From Achromobacter spanius (GTDB lineage Bacteria > Pseudomonadota > Gammaproteobacteria > Burkholderiales > Burkholderiaceae_B), in the NCBI RefSeq assembly GCF_002812705.1, contig NZ_CP025030.1, forward strand, positions 5,952,001 through 6,016,000: DNA of 64,000 nucleotides, given 5' to 3'. A program made the translations under genes and the position numbers. Positions 20,654 through 31,748 of the stretch are shown one piece after another (the stretch's first letter is position 1; each line of letters starts with the position of its first letter). The notes beneath the pieces are model-generated. The model ran no database searches, was not told the origin of the DNA, and was given only the letters and a program-made list of their open reading frames with translations.

Positions 20654-21052
20654 ATGCCCCATATCGTCGTACATCTTTCTGGCCAATCCGATCCCGCCAT
20701 CAATCGCCGCGTCGTTGAATCCGTGGCCGGGCTGACCCAGTCCGTGCTGGGCAAGAAGCTGCCCGTCATCGCGATTACCTTGCAGCACATTCCGCACGAT
20801 CTCTGGTTCATCGGCGGCACGCCGCTCTCCGAGCAGGGCAAGAACGCCTTTCACCTGGACATCAGCGTCACGGACGAAACCAATACCAAGGCCGAGAAGG
20901 CCCGCTTCATCAAAGAGATTTACGCGGCGTTTCAGGAAATTCTGGGCGAACTGCACGAATGTTCTTACGTGCATGTGATCGACGCGCGAGCGGCGGCGTA
21001 TGGGTACGGCGGCGCCACACAGGAATACCGGCACCAGCAAAACGGCCTATAA
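20654..21052 (+). CDS. tautomerase family protein (4-oxalocrotonate tautomerase superfamily)
   Basis: Starting at ATG 20654, with GGAG seven bases upstream, the mature protein begins with Pro after Met (MPHIVVHLSG), the catalytic N-terminal proline of this superfamily. At 132 residues it is a long-form tautomerase (about twice the 62-residue 4-OT unit), with a second segment AFHLDISVTDETNTKAEKARFI resembling a repeat of the fold. Substrate unknown. An in-frame upstream extension would bury the proline and is therefore rejected. Divergent from the LysR gene. Confidence 0.82.
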   Translation: MPHIVVHLSGQSDPAINRRVVESVAGLTQSVLGKKLPVIAITLQHIPHDLWFIGGTPLSEQGKNAFHLDISVTDETNTKAEKARFIKEIYAAFQEILGELHECSYVHVIDARAAAYGYGGATQEYRHQQNGL

Positions 21053-21084
21053 GAAAAACGGTCTATAAGACGGCCCGCGTCATG

Positions 21085-21117
21085 AAAAAAGCCGCGCACC
21101 AGAAGGTGCGCGGCTTG
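21085..21117 (-). terminator. rho-independent terminator of typA
   Basis: Twelve-base stem AAGCCGCGCACC / GGTGCGCGGCTT with loop AGAA; the A run at 21085-21090 gives the U tract on the minus strand, downstream of typA. Confidence 0.85.
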
Positions 21118-21159
21118 TCTTGTGCGGGTAGCCAGAGCGAGTGTGGCCGTCGCTTCCGC

Positions 21160-22983
21160 TTAGGCGGATGCTTCGCGCGCGGCGCGCTTGCGTTCGTTTT
21201 CCAGCAGGTGGCGCTTGCGCAGACGGATCGACTTCGGCGTGATTTCCACGAGTTCGTCGTCGTCGATGAATTCAACGGCGTATTCCAGCGACATCTGAAT
21301 CGGCGGAACCAGGCGCACGGCTTCGTCGGTACCCGAGGCGCGCACGTTCGTCAGTTGCTTGCCCTTGATCGGGTTCACAACCAGGTCGTTGTCGCGGCTG
21401 TGAATGCCGATGATCATGCCTTCGTACAGCGCATCGCCCGGGCTCACGAACATGCGGCCGCGATCCTGCAGCTTCCACAGTGCGTAGGCCACGGCGTCGC
21501 CTTGGTCCTGGCTGATCAGCACGCCGTTGCGACGCTCGCCGATCGAACCTTCCTTGACCGGGGCGTATTCGTGGAAGATGTGGCTCATCAAGCCCGTGCC
21601 GCGCGTCAGCGTCAGGAACTCGTTCTGGAAGCCGATCAGGCCACGGGCCGGGATCAGGTATTCCAGGCGCGTACGGCCACGGCCGTCCGGCTGCATGTCC
21701 TGCAGGTCGCCCTTGCGGCGGCCCAGTTCTTCCATCACGCCACCTTGGTGAGCGTCTTCAACGTCGATGGTCAGCGATTCAAACGGCTCGCACTTCACGC
21801 CGTCGACTTCCTTGAACACCACGCGGGGACGCGACACGGCCAGCTCGTAGCCTTCGCGGCGCATCGTTTCCAGCAGAATCGTCAGGTGCAATTCGCCACG
21901 GCCCGACACTTCGAACACCGTGTCGTCGCCCGTGTCGCGCACACGCAGCGCCACGTTGGACTTCAGCTCGCGATCCAGGCGGTCACGCACTTGGCGGCTG
22001 GTCACGAACTTGCCTTCGCGACCGGCCAGCGGCGACGTGTTCACCATGAAGTTCATGGTCAGCGTCGGCTCGTCGATGCGCAGCATCGGCAGGGCTTCCT
22101 GCGTGAGCACGTCGGTCACGGTGCAGCCAATGCCCAGCTCTTCGATGCCGTTGATCAGCACGATGTCGCCGGCTTCGGCTTCTTCCACCACAACACGTTC
22201 CAGGCCGTGGAACTTCTGGACCTGGTTGATGCGGCCCTTGCCGCTCTGGCCGTCGGGACCAAACTTGTAAGCCACTTCCATGCCGGGGCGCATGCGGCCA
22301 CGGTTGATGCGGCCCACGCCGATCTTGCCGACGTAGCTGTTGTAGTCCAACGAGATGATCTGCATCTGCAACGGGCCGTTGGGATCGTCGTCACGCTGCG
22401 GCACGTGCTGCAGGATGGCTTCGAACAGCGGGCGCATGTTGCCTTCGCGCACGTCCGGGGTCAGACCGGCGTAGCCCGACAGGCCCGAGGCGTAAACCAC
22501 CGGGAAGTCCAACTGCTCTTCGGTCGCGCCCAGCTTGTCGAACAGGTCGAACGTGGCGTTGATGACGAAGTCGGTGCGGGCGCCGGGGCGGTCAACCTTG
22601 TTAACGACCACGATCGGCTTCAGGCCCAGGGCCAGCGCCTTGCGCGTCACGAAAATGGTCTGCGGCATCGGGCCTTCAACGGCGTCAACCAGCAACAGCA
22701 CGCCGTCAACCATGGACAGCACGCGCTCGACTTCACCACCGAAGTCGGCGTGACCCGGGGTGTCGACGATGTTGATGTGCGTGCCTTCGTATTCAACGGC
22801 ACAGTTCTTGGCCAGAATCGTGATGCCGCGTTCTTTTTCCAGATCGTTCGAGTCCATGACCCGTTCAGTCAGCGCCTGGTTTTCGCGGAAGGTGCCGGAT
22901 TGGCGCAGCAGCTGGTCGACCAGGGTTGTTTTACCGTGGTCCACGTGGGCGATGATGGCGACGTTGCGCAAGGCGCGAGTCAT
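21160..22983 (-). CDS. typA: translational GTPase TypA/BipA
   Basis: Ribosome-binding GTPase of the elongation-factor class involved in 50S maturation and stress or cold growth. G1 is [10 protein letters not shown] (residues about 10-19), with [18 protein letters not shown] and NKVD following; EF-Tu-like domain 2, EF-G-like domains III and V and the TypA-specific C-terminal domain complete 607 residues, the normal length. It is last in the truB-typA pair: its ATG overlaps the truB stop by four bases (ATGA), suggesting translational coupling. Confidence 0.97.
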   Translation of the reverse strand: MTRALRNVAIIAHVDHGKTTLVDQLLRQSGTFRENQALTERVMDSNDLEKERGITILAKNCAVEYEGTHINIVDTPGHADFGGEVERVLSMVDGVLLLVDAVEGPMPQTIFVTRKALALGLKPIVVVNKVDRPGARTDFVINATFDLFDKLGATEEQLDFPVVYASGLSGYAGLTPDVREGNMRPLFEAILQHVPQRDDDPNGPLQMQIISLDYNSYVGKIGVGRINRGRMRPGMEVAYKFGPDGQSGKGRINQVQKFHGLERVVVEEAEAGDIVLINGIEELGIGCTVTDVLTQEALPMLRIDEPTLTMNFMVNTSPLAGREGKFVTSRQVRDRLDRELKSNVALRVRDTGDDTVFEVSGRGELHLTILLETMRREGYELAVSRPRVVFKEVDGVKCEPFESLTIDVEDAHQGGVMEELGRRKGDLQDMQPDGRGRTRLEYLIPARGLIGFQNEFLTLTRGTGLMSHIFHEYAPVKEGSIGERRNGVLISQDQGDAVAYALWKLQDRGRMFVSPGDALYEGMIIGIHSRDNDLVVNPIKGKQLTNVRASGTDEAVRLVPPIQMSLEYAVEFIDDDELVEITPKSIRLRKRHLLENERKRAAREASA

Positions 22984-23732
22984 AGCGAGTCCTTTAAGGT
23001 CAGGGTGGAGGGCAGCAAGCCCTCCGGCAATTCGTTCAGTGCAAGCAATGCCTGCTTCGGGTCTGGCATGGCCTGCAAGGCTTCCAGCGCAACGGCGCGT
23101 TCCAGAGAAAAAGGCCCGACGTGCGTGCGCCGCAGCGCCGTCAGGTGGGCGTAACAGCCCAGCACGCGCCCGATGTCCTGGGCCAGTGTTCGGATGTATG
23201 TGCCTTTACTACAAGCCACATCGATCTCTGCCTGCGTCCCCGACAGGGACAACAGCTCGATGCGGTGAATCGTGATTTGACGCGGGGCCCGTTCCAGCTC
23301 GATGCCGGCGCGGGCGTACTCGTACAACGGCTTGCCGTCGCGCTTGAGCGCGGAGTACATCGGCGGAATCTGCTCGATCGTGCCCGAGAAACGTGACAGC
23401 GCGTCGCGCAGCGCTTGTTCGTCAACGGTAAAGCCCGGTTCGGCGGTTGACACGACATTGCCGGTCAGGTCGCCAGAATCGGTTTCGCTGCCAAATTGCA
23501 GCGTAGCGCGATACGCCTTGTCGGCGTTAAGCATCGCGCCGGAAATCTTGGTTGCGCGTCCCATGCAGCACACCAGCAAGCCGGTGGCGAAGGGATCCAG
23601 CGTGCCCGTATGACCGGCTTTCGCCGCGTCCATGGAACGCTTGGCGCGTTGCAAGGCGTGGTTGCTCGACAAACCTACGGGTTTGTCGAGCAACAGCACA
23701 CCGTCGAGCAAAAGCCCGCGTCGTTTAGCCAT
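22980..23732 (-). CDS. truB: tRNA pseudouridine-55 synthase
   Basis: Makes pseudouridine 55 in the T loop of tRNAs. The catalytic Asp46 lies in [14 protein letters not shown] and the N-terminal KPVGLSSN motif is typical; 250 residues. It sits between rbfA and typA on the minus strand in the conserved nusA-infB-rbfA-truB order, 38 bp downstream of rbfA, and overlaps typA by four bases. Confidence 0.96.
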   Translation of the reverse strand: MAKRRGLLLDGVLLLDKPVGLSSNHALQRAKRSMDAAKAGHTGTLDPFATGLLVCCMGRATKISGAMLNADKAYRATLQFGSETDSGDLTGNVVSTAEPGFTVDEQALRDALSRFSGTIEQIPPMYSALKRDGKPLYEYARAGIELERAPRQITIHRIELLSLSGTQAEIDVACSKGTYIRTLAQDIGRVLGCYAHLTALRRTHVGPFSLERAVALEALQAMPDPKQALLALNELPEGLLPSTLTLKDSL

Positions 23733-23770
23733 CGTCGGAATCCGGTTGAAAAGCAGTGACGACAGCCCGA

Positions 23771-24172
23771 TCAGGACTGGTCTTCAGGTTCGTCTGGCAC
23801 GCCCGAGTGGGGGCCGGGCCGATTTGCGCGGTCGATGAGGATCGACATTTCGATGCCACGGGCGATTTGCTCGTCGTGGAAGAAGCGCAAAGTGGGGACA
23901 GTGTGAATATGCAGCAGCTTGTAAAGCTGGGAATGCAGCCAACCGGCTTTTTCGTTCAGCAAGGCGGTGGCGGCTTCGGGCTCGGCGCCCAAAACCGTGA
24001 ACCACACCTTGGCATGCGCGTAGTCGGTCGACAATTCCACACCGGAGAGCGTGATCAGCCCAGCGCGAGACATATCGATTTCGCGCTGAATGATCTCCGC
24101 CAGATCCTTTTGGATCTGGTCGGCCAGCCGCAGATTGCGACCGGGGATGGCTTTGGACTTGTGACGGCTCAT
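23771..24172 (-). CDS. rbfA: 30S ribosome-binding factor A
   Basis: KH-fold factor that helps mature the 16S rRNA 5' end and is needed at low temperature. Recognisable segments are [18 protein letters not shown] near the N-terminus and [15 protein letters not shown] near residue 100; 133 residues from ATG 24172. A TTG two codons earlier is a less likely start. Lies 23 bp downstream of infB and upstream of truB. Confidence 0.94.
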   Translation of the reverse strand: MSRHKSKAIPGRNLRLADQIQKDLAEIIQREIDMSRAGLITLSGVELSTDYAHAKVWFTVLGAEPEAATALLNEKAGWLHSQLYKLLHIHTVPTLRFFHDEQIARGIEMSILIDRANRPGPHSGVPDEPEDQS

Positions 24173-24195
24173 TAGCAATAATGCCTCGCGACGCT

Positions 24196-27100
24196 TTACA
24201 GCGTACGCGCGATTTCCTTGATTTCAAAGACTTCCAGTTGGTCACCCACCTGGATGTCGTTGTTGCCGCGCAGCGTAAGACCGCAATCGAAGCCCGATTT
24301 GACTTCCTTGACGTCGTCCTTGAAGCGGCGCAGCGATTCAAGATGCCCCGTCCAGGTAACCACGTTGTTGCGCAGCAGGCGTACCTGGGAATCGCGGCGG
24401 ACGATGCCGTCAAGCACCATACAACCAGCGATGTTGCCAAGGCGCGAGATGCTGTAGACCTCACGGATCTCGACCAGGCCGATGATTTCTTCCTTCTTCT
24501 CGGGCGCCAACATGCCCGACATGGCCGCCTTAACTTCATCCACGGCGTCATAGATGATGTTGTAGTAGCGCACGTCGATGCCGTTGTTTTCGGCCAGCTT
24601 CTTGGCGCTTGCTTCCGCACGCACGTTGAAGCCGATCACGACCGCGTTCGAGGCGATAGCCAGGTTGATGTCGGTTTCCGAGATGCCGCCAACGGCCGCG
24701 TGCACCACTTGCACACGAACTTCGTCGGTCGACAGCTTGACCAGCGACTGCACCAGCGCTTCCTGCGAACCCTGCACGTCGGTCTTGACGATAAGCGTGA
24801 GCGTTTGCGTGCCCTCGCCCAGGTTGTCGAACATCGATTCCAGCTTGGCGGCCTGTTGGCGCGCCAGCTTGACGTCGCGGAACTTGCCTTGGCGGAACAG
24901 CGCGATTTCGCGCGCCTTGCGCTCGTCGGACAGCGCCATCAGTTCGTCGCCGGCGGCCGGCACTTCGGTCAGGCCTTGAATTTCAACCGGGATGGACGGG
25001 CCGGCCGATTGGATCGGCTTGCCGTTTTCGTCCAGCATGGCGCGCACGCGGCCAAAGCTTGCGCCGGCCAGCACCACGTCGCCGCGTTTGAGCGTGCCGC
25101 TCTGCACCAGGATCGTCGCGACCGGGCCACGGCCCTTGTCCAGACGGGCTTCGATGACCAGGCCCTTGGCGGGCGCGTCTTCCGGAGCCTTCAGTTCCAG
25201 CACTTCGGCTTGCAGCAGCAAGTTTTCGAGCAGGTCGTCGATGCCTTCACCGGTCTTGGCCGACACGCCCACGAAGGGCACGTCGCCACCGTATTCTTCC
25301 GGCACGACCTGTTCGGCAACCAATTCCTGCTTGACGCGTTCCGGGTTGGCCGACGGCTTGTCGATCTTGGTCACGGCCACGACCATGGGCACGCCCGCGG
25401 CCTTGGCGTGGTGGATGGCTTCGCGCGTTTGCGGCATCACGCCGTCGTCAGCGGCCACCACCAGGATCACGATGTCGGTCGCCTTGGCGCCGCGGGCACG
25501 CATGGCGGTAAACGCTTCGTGGCCCGGGGTGTCAAGGAAGGTCACCATGCCGCGTTCGGTTTGAACGTGGTAGGCGCCGATGTGCTGCGTAATGCCGCCG
25601 GCTTCGCCCGCGGCAACCTTGGCGCGGCGGATGTAATCCAGCAGCGAGGTCTTGCCGTGGTCGACGTGGCCCATGACGGTAACAACCGGGGCGCGCGGCA
25701 GTTGCTCGGCTTCGGACACCGTTGCGGAGATGTCCAGGAACGCTTCCGGGTCATCCAGCTTGGCGGCGATCGCGACGTGGCCCAGTTCTTCAACCACGAT
25801 CATGGCCGTTTCCTGGTCCAGTACCTGGTTGATGGTGACCATCTGGCCCAGCTTCATCAGATGCTTGATGACTTCGGCAGCCTTTACGGACATCTTGTGA
25901 GCCAGATCGGCCACGCTGATGGTTTCCGGCACGTGCACTTCGCGAGCAATGAATTCTTGCGGCGCGGGCTCGTTGCGGCGGTCGTTCTGCTGGTTGCGGC
26001 CACCACGGCCGCCGCCCTTGCCACCACCCTTGCCACCTGCACGCCAGCCGTCACGGCTGGCCGGGGCTGCGGGCTTGTCGGCCGGTTTCTTGCGCGAGGC
26101 GTCATCAGACCAGGTCGAAGCGACTTCGGCGGTCTTGATGGTCTTCTTCGTACCGGGAGCGGCGGGCTTGGCGTCTTTCTTGGCGCCGGGCGTAGCACCC
26201 GGCTTGGCGGCCGGCTTGTGCAGCGTGCCCGAAATCGGAGCAGCGGCGGCGGCGGGCGCCTCCGGCTCGGGGGCACGCAATACCTTGCGCGGACGGTTCA
26301 GCATTTCGCGCAGCGCGGCGGCTTCAGCCTCGGCGGCACGGCGGGCCTCATCGCGGCCACCCGACGTAGCGGAGGCGGCAAGCGGCGGGCCGGCGCGGCG
26401 GTTGTCGGCACGATTGCCCACCCGGACGGGGGGCGTGGCCGGCGCGGGCGCGGCGGACTGCACAGGTTCGGACTTCGCGGCAGGCTGCGCCTGGGCGATC
26501 GGCGCATTGGCCTGGGGGGAAGGTGTTTCGGACTTATTGGCTAGCACAACGGGTTCCGGCTTGGCTTCTTCAGCCGTGGGCTCGGTGGATTCAGTCTTAA
26601 CTTCGGGCTTGGCCTCTTCGGCCACGGGCTCGGCAGGAGCAGGCGCCGGCGTCGGTTCGGGTTCAGGCTGGGCCTGGACTTCGACGGCTTGCGCCTCGAC
26701 GGTGGCGGGCACTTCGGCCGCGACGGATTCAACAGGCGCAGGCGCTTCAACCGGCGCGGGCGCTTCTACAGCAACAGGCTCTTCCGCCTCGACGGGGGCC
26801 GGAGCCTCCGCTTGGACGGGCGTGGCTTCGCGGGGCTCGGCCACGGCAGGAGCCTCGGGTGCAGCCGGCGCGGACACCTGCTGCTCTTCTTCAACAGCAA
26901 CTTCATCTTCGGCACGCGCGGACGCGGCCTGCTCCAGGGCAATTTCGGAGGGATCACGCTTGACGAACACGCGCTTCTTGCGCACTTCGACCTGAATCGT
27001 GCGCGAGCGGCCGGTGGCGTCAGCCTGCCGGATCTCGGACGTCTGGCGGCGCGTCAGGGTGATCTTCTTGCCTTCGGTCGCGCCATGGGCGCGGCGCAGC

Positions 27101-27246
27101 GATTCGAGCAATTTCGCCTTGTCGCTGTCGGTGACGGAATCGTCAACCGATTTGAGGTCAACACCAGCCGAGCGCAGCTGATCCAGCAGCACATTGGCAG
27201 GCATTTTCAGCTCGGTAGCGAACTGGGCGACGGTGTTACTCGACAT
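24196..27246 (-). CDS. infB: translation initiation factor IF-2
   Basis: GTPase that brings fMet-tRNA to the 30S subunit. Order: N-terminal IF2_N domain (residues 1-50), a long low-complexity linker rich in Ala, Pro, Glu and Val (about 95-300) and a Gly/Lys/Arg-rich stretch, a second IF2_N domain (about 440-490), then the G domain with GHVDHGKT near residue 524, [19 protein letters not shown] and NKID-like TKIDK, followed by domains II to IV. At 1016 residues it is longer than the E. coli protein because of the linker. The repeat-rich linker yields long meaningless open frames on the other strand. Confidence 0.97.
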   Translation of the reverse strand: MSSNTVAQFATELKMPANVLLDQLRSAGVDLKSVDDSVTDSDKAKLLESLRRAHGATEGKKITLTRRQTSEIRQADATGRSRTIQVEVRKKRVFVKRDPSEIALEQAASARAEDEVAVEEEQQVSAPAAPEAPAVAEPREATPVQAEAPAPVEAEEPVAVEAPAPVEAPAPVESVAAEVPATVEAQAVEVQAQPEPEPTPAPAPAEPVAEEAKPEVKTESTEPTAEEAKPEPVVLANKSETPSPQANAPIAQAQPAAKSEPVQSAAPAPATPPVRVGNRADNRRAGPPLAASATSGGRDEARRAAEAEAAALREMLNRPRKVLRAPEPEAPAAAAAPISGTLHKPAAKPGATPGAKKDAKPAAPGTKKTIKTAEVASTWSDDASRKKPADKPAAPASRDGWRAGGKGGGKGGGRGGRNQQNDRRNEPAPQEFIAREVHVPETISVADLAHKMSVKAAEVIKHLMKLGQMVTINQVLDQETAMIVVEELGHVAIAAKLDDPEAFLDISATVSEAEQLPRAPVVTVMGHVDHGKTSLLDYIRRAKVAAGEAGGITQHIGAYHVQTERGMVTFLDTPGHEAFTAMRARGAKATDIVILVVAADDGVMPQTREAIHHAKAAGVPMVVAVTKIDKPSANPERVKQELVAEQVVPEEYGGDVPFVGVSAKTGEGIDDLLENLLLQAEVLELKAPEDAPAKGLVIEARLDKGRGPVATILVQSGTLKRGDVVLAGASFGRVRAMLDENGKPIQSAGPSIPVEIQGLTEVPAAGDELMALSDERKAREIALFRQGKFRDVKLARQQAAKLESMFDNLGEGTQTLTLIVKTDVQGSQEALVQSLVKLSTDEVRVQVVHAAVGGISETDINLAIASNAVVIGFNVRAEASAKKLAENNGIDVRYYNIIYDAVDEVKAAMSGMLAPEKKEEIIGLVEIREVYSISRLGNIAGCMVLDGIVRRDSQVRLLRNNVVTWTGHLESLRRFKDDVKEVKSGFDCGLTLRGNNDIQVGDQLEVFEIKEIARTL

Positions 27247-27341
27247 TAGGCTCTCTCTTCCCTATATGCAGCAATTACAAACAACGTGAACTTGCGGTGG
27301 ATGAATCCAGCACTACCCACCGCAGACCCGTGTCCTTATGG

Positions 27342-28820
27342 TTATTCTTCGTCGAACCAATGGGCACGGGCACGCATGATGAGGTCGCTGGCTTCCTGCT
27401 CGGTCAAGCCGGCGATTTCCGCCAGTTCGTCCGTTGCCAATTCGGCCAGATCATCTCGCGTATGCACTTGGCGCTCGGCCAGCTTGGCAGCCAGCTCTTG
27501 CGTCATGCCTTCGAGTTCAAGCAAATCCTGTGCGGTCTCAAGGCGCTCTTCCTGGGCAATTGCCTCAGTCAGCAGCGCATTGCGGGCACGGGCACGCAAT
27601 TCATTGATGGTGTCTTCGTCAAACGCTTCGATTTCCAGCAGTTCCTGCATGGGTACGTAAGCGATTTCCTCGATACCGGTGAAACCTTCGTCGATCAGGA
27701 TGTCGGCGACTTCCTCATCAACGTCCAACTTGCTCATGAACGTGGTACGCAGACCCGAGCGCTCGACTTCCTGGCGGTTCAGGCTTTCTTCCGGCGTCAT
27801 GATGTTGATCTGCCAGCCAGTCAGCTCGGACGCCAGGCGCACGTTCTGACCCTTGGCGCCAATGGCCTTGGGCAGGTTTTCCTCGTCGACGACGACGTCC
27901 ATCGCATGCTTGTCTTCGTCAACGACGATCGATTCGACGTTGGCCGGCGCCAAGGCGCCAATGACAAACTGCGCGGGGTCTTCCGACCACAACACGATGT
28001 CGACCTGTTCGCCGCCCAGCTCGTTGCGCACCGCGGTGACACGCGAACCGCGCATGCCCACACACGTGCCGATCGGATCGATACGCTTATCGTATGCCAC
28101 CACGGCGATCTTCGCACGCACACCCGCATCGCGAGCGGCGGCCTTGATTTCCAACAGACCCTGCTCGATTTCGGGAACTTCGTTCTCGAACAACTGGCGA
28201 ATGAACTCGGGCGAGGTGCGCGACAGAATCACTTGCTGGCCACGCGCGGCGTGGTCAACACGCAACACGAAGGCGCGGACGCGGTCGGCAACCCGGAGGT
28301 TTTCCTTCGGGATCATTTCGGAACGCGGCAGGCGCGCTTCGATCTTGCCCGTTTCGACAATGGCGTCGCCCTTGTCCATGCGCTTGATCGTGCCGGACAC
28401 AATGGTCTCGCCACGGTCCAGGAAGTCGTTCAGCACCTGTTCGCGTTCGGCGTCACGGATTTTTTGCAGGATGGCCTGCTTGGCCGCCTGCGCGCCGATA
28501 CGGCCGAATTCGATGGGCTCAAGCGGCTCTTCGATGTATTCGCCTTCCTGGATATCAGGAACGATTTCCTGCGCATCCGACAGCATTTCCTGCTTGTCGG
28601 GCTCTTGCAGGCCCGCTTCGTCGGGCACTACCAGCCAGCGGCGGAAGCCCTCGTGATCGCCGGTTTCCCTATCGATGGCGACACGAATGTCCGCATCATC
28701 CTTGAAGCGCTTTTTCATGGCCGAGGCCAGCGCGCTTTCCAGCGCACCGAACACGACGTCACGCGTGACGTTCTTTTCACGCGCCAAGGCATCGACCAAC
28801 AGAAGAATTTCGCGACTCAT
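27342..28820 (-). CDS. nusA: transcription termination/antitermination factor NusA
   Basis: Binds RNA polymerase and modulates pausing, termination and antitermination. N-terminal polymerase-binding domain, S1 domain (about 135-200: [16 protein letters not shown]), KH domains with [23 protein letters not shown] and [16 protein letters not shown], and two C-terminal acidic helix-hairpin repeats (residues about 365-492) as in E. coli. 492 residues. Its ATG overlaps the rimP stop by four bases; infB follows 95 bp downstream. Confidence 0.97.
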   Translation of the reverse strand: MSREILLLVDALAREKNVTRDVVFGALESALASAMKKRFKDDADIRVAIDRETGDHEGFRRWLVVPDEAGLQEPDKQEMLSDAQEIVPDIQEGEYIEEPLEPIEFGRIGAQAAKQAILQKIRDAEREQVLNDFLDRGETIVSGTIKRMDKGDAIVETGKIEARLPRSEMIPKENLRVADRVRAFVLRVDHAARGQQVILSRTSPEFIRQLFENEVPEIEQGLLEIKAAARDAGVRAKIAVVAYDKRIDPIGTCVGMRGSRVTAVRNELGGEQVDIVLWSEDPAQFVIGALAPANVESIVVDEDKHAMDVVVDEENLPKAIGAKGQNVRLASELTGWQINIMTPEESLNRQEVERSGLRTTFMSKLDVDEEVADILIDEGFTGIEEIAYVPMQELLEIEAFDEDTINELRARARNALLTEAIAQEERLETAQDLLELEGMTQELAAKLAERQVHTRDDLAELATDELAEIAGLTEQEASDLIMRARAHWFDEE

Positions 28821-29320
28821 CGCTTTTGGCCCTTGAAATCCAGAACGGGATCCAGTTTTGCACGTTCGATATCTTCGACCGTGAAATTCAACACCTGGAC
28901 TTCGTTCTTTTTTGCCTCAAATTCGAGACCGAACACGGTCTTGTGCATGCCAGCATCGGCGTCCGAGGCGGCGGCGTCGTCCTCGGGCACGGTCAACGTG
29001 CCGGAGAAAACCTTACGTCCGTCTAATGCCTCACGTAGCTTGATCTCGATGCGCTCGCCTGCAAAACGGCGGAATTCAGCCTCGTTGCGCAACGGGCGAT
29101 CAATGCCCGGCGAACCGACTTCCAGCCGTTTGTAGTCAACGTTCTCGACCTCAAACACCCGCGACAATTGGCGGGATACCTGCTCACAGTCTTCGATGCG
29201 CACACCGCCGACCCGATCGATCGTTACGCGCAAAAGGCCCAGGGCGGCACGCTCGACGTCCACGAGTTCGACGTCCATGCCGGCCAGAGCCTCTTCGGTC
29301 AATGCGAATAAATCAGCCAT
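28817..29320 (-). CDS. rimP: ribosome maturation factor RimP
   Basis: Assembly factor for the 30S subunit. The start [19 protein letters not shown] (ATG 29320) is the family's; the open frame upstream has no supported start. It has LDPVLDF near the C-terminus, SPGIDRPLR in the centre ([11 protein letters not shown] is the strongest motif), and an Ala/Asp-rich insert ([12 protein letters not shown]) before the SH3-like C-terminal domain. 167 residues. First gene of the rimP-nusA-infB-rbfA-truB-typA series. Confidence 0.95.
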   Translation of the reverse strand: MADLFALTEEALAGMDVELVDVERAALGLLRVTIDRVGGVRIEDCEQVSRQLSRVFEVENVDYKRLEVGSPGIDRPLRNEAEFRRFAGERIEIKLREALDGRKVFSGTLTVPEDDAAASDADAGMHKTVFGLEFEAKKNEVQVLNFTVEDIERAKLDPVLDFKGQKR

Positions 29321-29877
29321 ATACTCAAAAAAAATGGGCTGCACGCCCAGCCCACCGATATTGCGCAGAGCCCAGCCGCTTCCCTACTACACGTAAGGAG
29401 CAATGCTGGGCAGCGCCCTATATTGCGACCTAATTTGATGCGCCACGGGTTGTCCCAACCCTGCCTGCCCAAACCCAAACCCAAACCTTCAGGTCCGGCG
29501 ACACTTGGCGCATATCCGATGCCAACTACTATTGAACTGCGCTATGCATTGTCTTGCCTTGCATTGCCGTGCCTTGCATTGCCGTGCCTTGCCTTGCGCG
29601 CCAACTTGATCATTGGCTGCCCGGCTAACTCAAGCCCGTGCATTTCTGCTCCGTTGCATTAGCCGATTTAGCACTGCCCCCGCGATTTAGCCCTGCGCTT
29701 TCACCCGCTCTTGCCAACTACCAGCCAGAGTCGGGATACAAAAGGCAATGACGCGAAGCCATGAAAACCATTGATTTTACCAGATAAACAGGAAAAACGC
29801 CTGATTCATCTAGGGCTTACGCTTATACGGGACATATCGCGGCCAGCGGCGCGATCAACGCGCCACTGAGAGGCAAA
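29321..29877. other. 557-bp intergenic region upstream of rimP
   Basis: No gene is recognisable here. It must contain the promoter of the rimP-nusA-infB operon on the minus strand and the end of the rluB transcript. No promoter could be picked with confidence. The only clear structure is a short tandem repeat at 29546-29590. Base composition is less GC-rich than the flanking genes, particularly 29690-29820. Confidence 0.6.
29546..29590. repeat. three tandem copies of a 15-bp unit
   Basis: Unit gcattgccgtgcctt, copies at 29546-29560 (two mismatches), 29561-29575 and 29576-29590 (identical), followed by a partial gccttgc. It lies in the leader/promoter region of the rimP-nusA-infB operon. Confidence 0.9.
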
Positions 29878-31731
29878 TCAACGGCCTTGACGACCACGCC
29901 CACCCATGACGCCCAAGCGGGATTCATGCGCCGACGCGCCGCGAGGTTGCCAATCGTCGCCACGCGGTGCCGACGAAGCGGCGCGCGGTGCACGCGGCTT
30001 GCCGCCCGCACCCGGGCCCTTATTGGCCGCCGGACCGCCCGCATTGCGCGGCCCTTCAGACTTGTTTCCGCCACGGCCACCCGCAGCCGCGGACTTGCCA
30101 TTCCGGCCACCGTTGCCGCCGCGCGCGCCTTGCGGCTTGCCGCCCGGCTTGCCACCGGAAGGCTTGCGGCCACCACCCACCTGGCCTTCAGCCACATTGC
30201 CGACAACACCGGCATCAGCCGACGCCACATTGCCCGGCTGCCCACCCGCTGCCGCCGCACGCGGACCGCGCGGCCCACGCGGCTTGCCGCCCATCTTGCC
30301 AGCAGGTTTGGCGCCCGGCTTACCGCCCGGCTTGCCATCAGGACGACCGCCGCCCGCCGATGCCGAGCGACCACCGCCGGGCTTGCCGCCCTTGCGATTG
30401 CCGCCAGGGCCTTCCGCAGCAAGCGGATGGCCATTGGCATAGCCGCCGGCGATCATCAGGCCGGTACCGAACGGGTCCGACGGACACGCCGCCGCTTGCC
30501 CCGCACTGCCCAAGCGGCCGCCTTGCAGCTTGCCGCGACGGCCGATACGGGCGCCATTCATGCCATTGCGATCCATGGTGCCAAAGCCCGGGGGCAGCGC
30601 GCTGTCATGAGATTGGGGCTGCTTCGAACGGCGGCGATTGCCACCCGATTCGTCGTCATCACGCAACAGTCCAAGCTGGACCATCAGTGCGGTGACCAAC
30701 GAGCCATCCAGCTCTTCCCAACGACCACGACGCAAGCTGCGGGGCAGCACCACATCGCCGAAGCGGGTTCGGATCAGTCGGCTGACGGTTACGCCAACCG
30801 CCTCGAACATACGGCGCACTTCACGGTTACGCCCTTCCTGCAAGGTGACGCGGTACCAGCGATTGCTGCCGTCGCCACCCAGATAATCCAGCGCCCCGAA
30901 AGCCGCCACACCATCTTCCAGCTCAATGCCGTCAACCAGCGACTGGCGTTGCGCCTCGTCCATTTCGCCCAGCACACGGACGGCGTATTCACGCTCGGTG
31001 CCGTAACGGGGGTGCATGATGCGGTTGGCCATGTCGCCAGACGTCGTGAAGATCAGCAGACCTTCCGTATTCAAGTCCAGGCGCCCCACCGACAACCACT
31101 TGCCCGTGCGCAGCTTGGGCAGGCGGGCGAACACGCTGGCGCGTCCAGCCGGATCGTCGTGGCTGACGATTTCGCCCGCAGGCTTGTGATACAGGATCAC
31201 GCGCGGCGGCTTCTTGGTGTTGGTCCGCATGATGGGCTTGCCGTTCACGCGAACCTGATCATTGGGCGCCACGCGCTGGCCGATGTGAGCCGGCTCGCCG
31301 TTGACCGACACCCGGCCGGCCACAATCAGCTCTTCCATCTCGCGGCGCGAGCCGATGCCGGCATCCGCCAGCACCTTGTGCAGCTTGGGCATGACCGAAT
31401 CGCTGTTCAGGTACTTGCCCAGGCGTTGTTCCATGCGGTCAGCGTTGTCAAGATACGACAGCGCCTGCTCCGCCTCTTGCTCGCCGCCACGAGAGTCTGC
31501 TGACTCGACCGATGCGGCGGCGGCCGGTTGGCCCTCTGCAGCCGGTGCCTGCTCTGCCGCGGCATCGCCACGACGGCGGCGAAAAGGCGTCCTTAGCTTG
31601 CGACCACGCCCACGCGCGCCGGCCTCGCCTTCAGCTGCCGATTCGCGCACGGGGGAGGAGTCCGGCTGACCGTTGGAAGCGGTGTCATCCGAACGGGGAT
31701 TGTCGTCCTGCATTGCTGTATTCGTTGTCAC
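29878..31731 (-). CDS. rluB: 23S rRNA pseudouridine synthase, RluB type, with long basic tail
   Basis: Modifies U2605-region uridines of 23S rRNA. A short disordered N-terminus precedes the S4 RNA-binding domain ([18 protein letters not shown]) and the RsuA/RluB catalytic domain, where the nucleophile Asp is in [14 protein letters not shown]. Residues after about 380 form a roughly 230-residue Gly/Lys/Arg/Pro/Ala-rich tail with many KPGGKP-like repeats. I chose GTG 31731 because GGAG lies nine bases upstream; a TTG at 31752 overlapping the scpB stop and an ATG at 31713 are alternatives. Downstream of scpB on the same strand. Confidence 0.88.
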   Translation of the reverse strand: MTTNTAMQDDNPRSDDTASNGQPDSSPVRESAAEGEAGARGRGRKLRTPFRRRRGDAAAEQAPAAEGQPAAAASVESADSRGGEQEAEQALSYLDNADRMEQRLGKYLNSDSVMPKLHKVLADAGIGSRREMEELIVAGRVSVNGEPAHIGQRVAPNDQVRVNGKPIMRTNTKKPPRVILYHKPAGEIVSHDDPAGRASVFARLPKLRTGKWLSVGRLDLNTEGLLIFTTSGDMANRIMHPRYGTEREYAVRVLGEMDEAQRQSLVDGIELEDGVAAFGALDYLGGDGSNRWYRVTLQEGRNREVRRMFEAVGVTVSRLIRTRFGDVVLPRSLRRGRWEELDGSLVTALMVQLGLLRDDDESGGNRRRSKQPQSHDSALPPGFGTMDRNGMNGARIGRRGKLQGGRLGSAGQAAACPSDPFGTGLMIAGGYANGHPLAAEGPGGNRKGGKPGGGRSASAGGGRPDGKPGGKPGAKPAGKMGGKPRGPRGPRAAAAGGQPGNVASADAGVVGNVAEGQVGGGRKPSGGKPGGKPQGARGGNGGRNGKSAAAGGRGGNKSEGPRNAGGPAANKGPGAGGKPRAPRAASSAPRGDDWQPRGASAHESRLGVMGGRGRQGR

Positions 31732-31748
31732 TGGGACAGCTCCGAATT

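Noticed and set aside
20959..23154. 731-codon plus-strand frame opposite typA
   Set aside because: Shadow frame; typA shows all GTPase motifs.
24181..26995. Very long plus-strand frames opposite infB
   Set aside because: Produced by the repetitive, GC-rich linker of infB; no recognisable domain or ribosome site.
29546..29590. Tandem repeat considered as a CRISPR array
   Set aside because: Units are 15 bp and directly adjacent, with no spacers and no cas genes.
29887..31503. 538-codon plus-strand frame opposite rluB
   Set aside because: Arises from the low-complexity basic tail of RluB and has the composition of a shadow.
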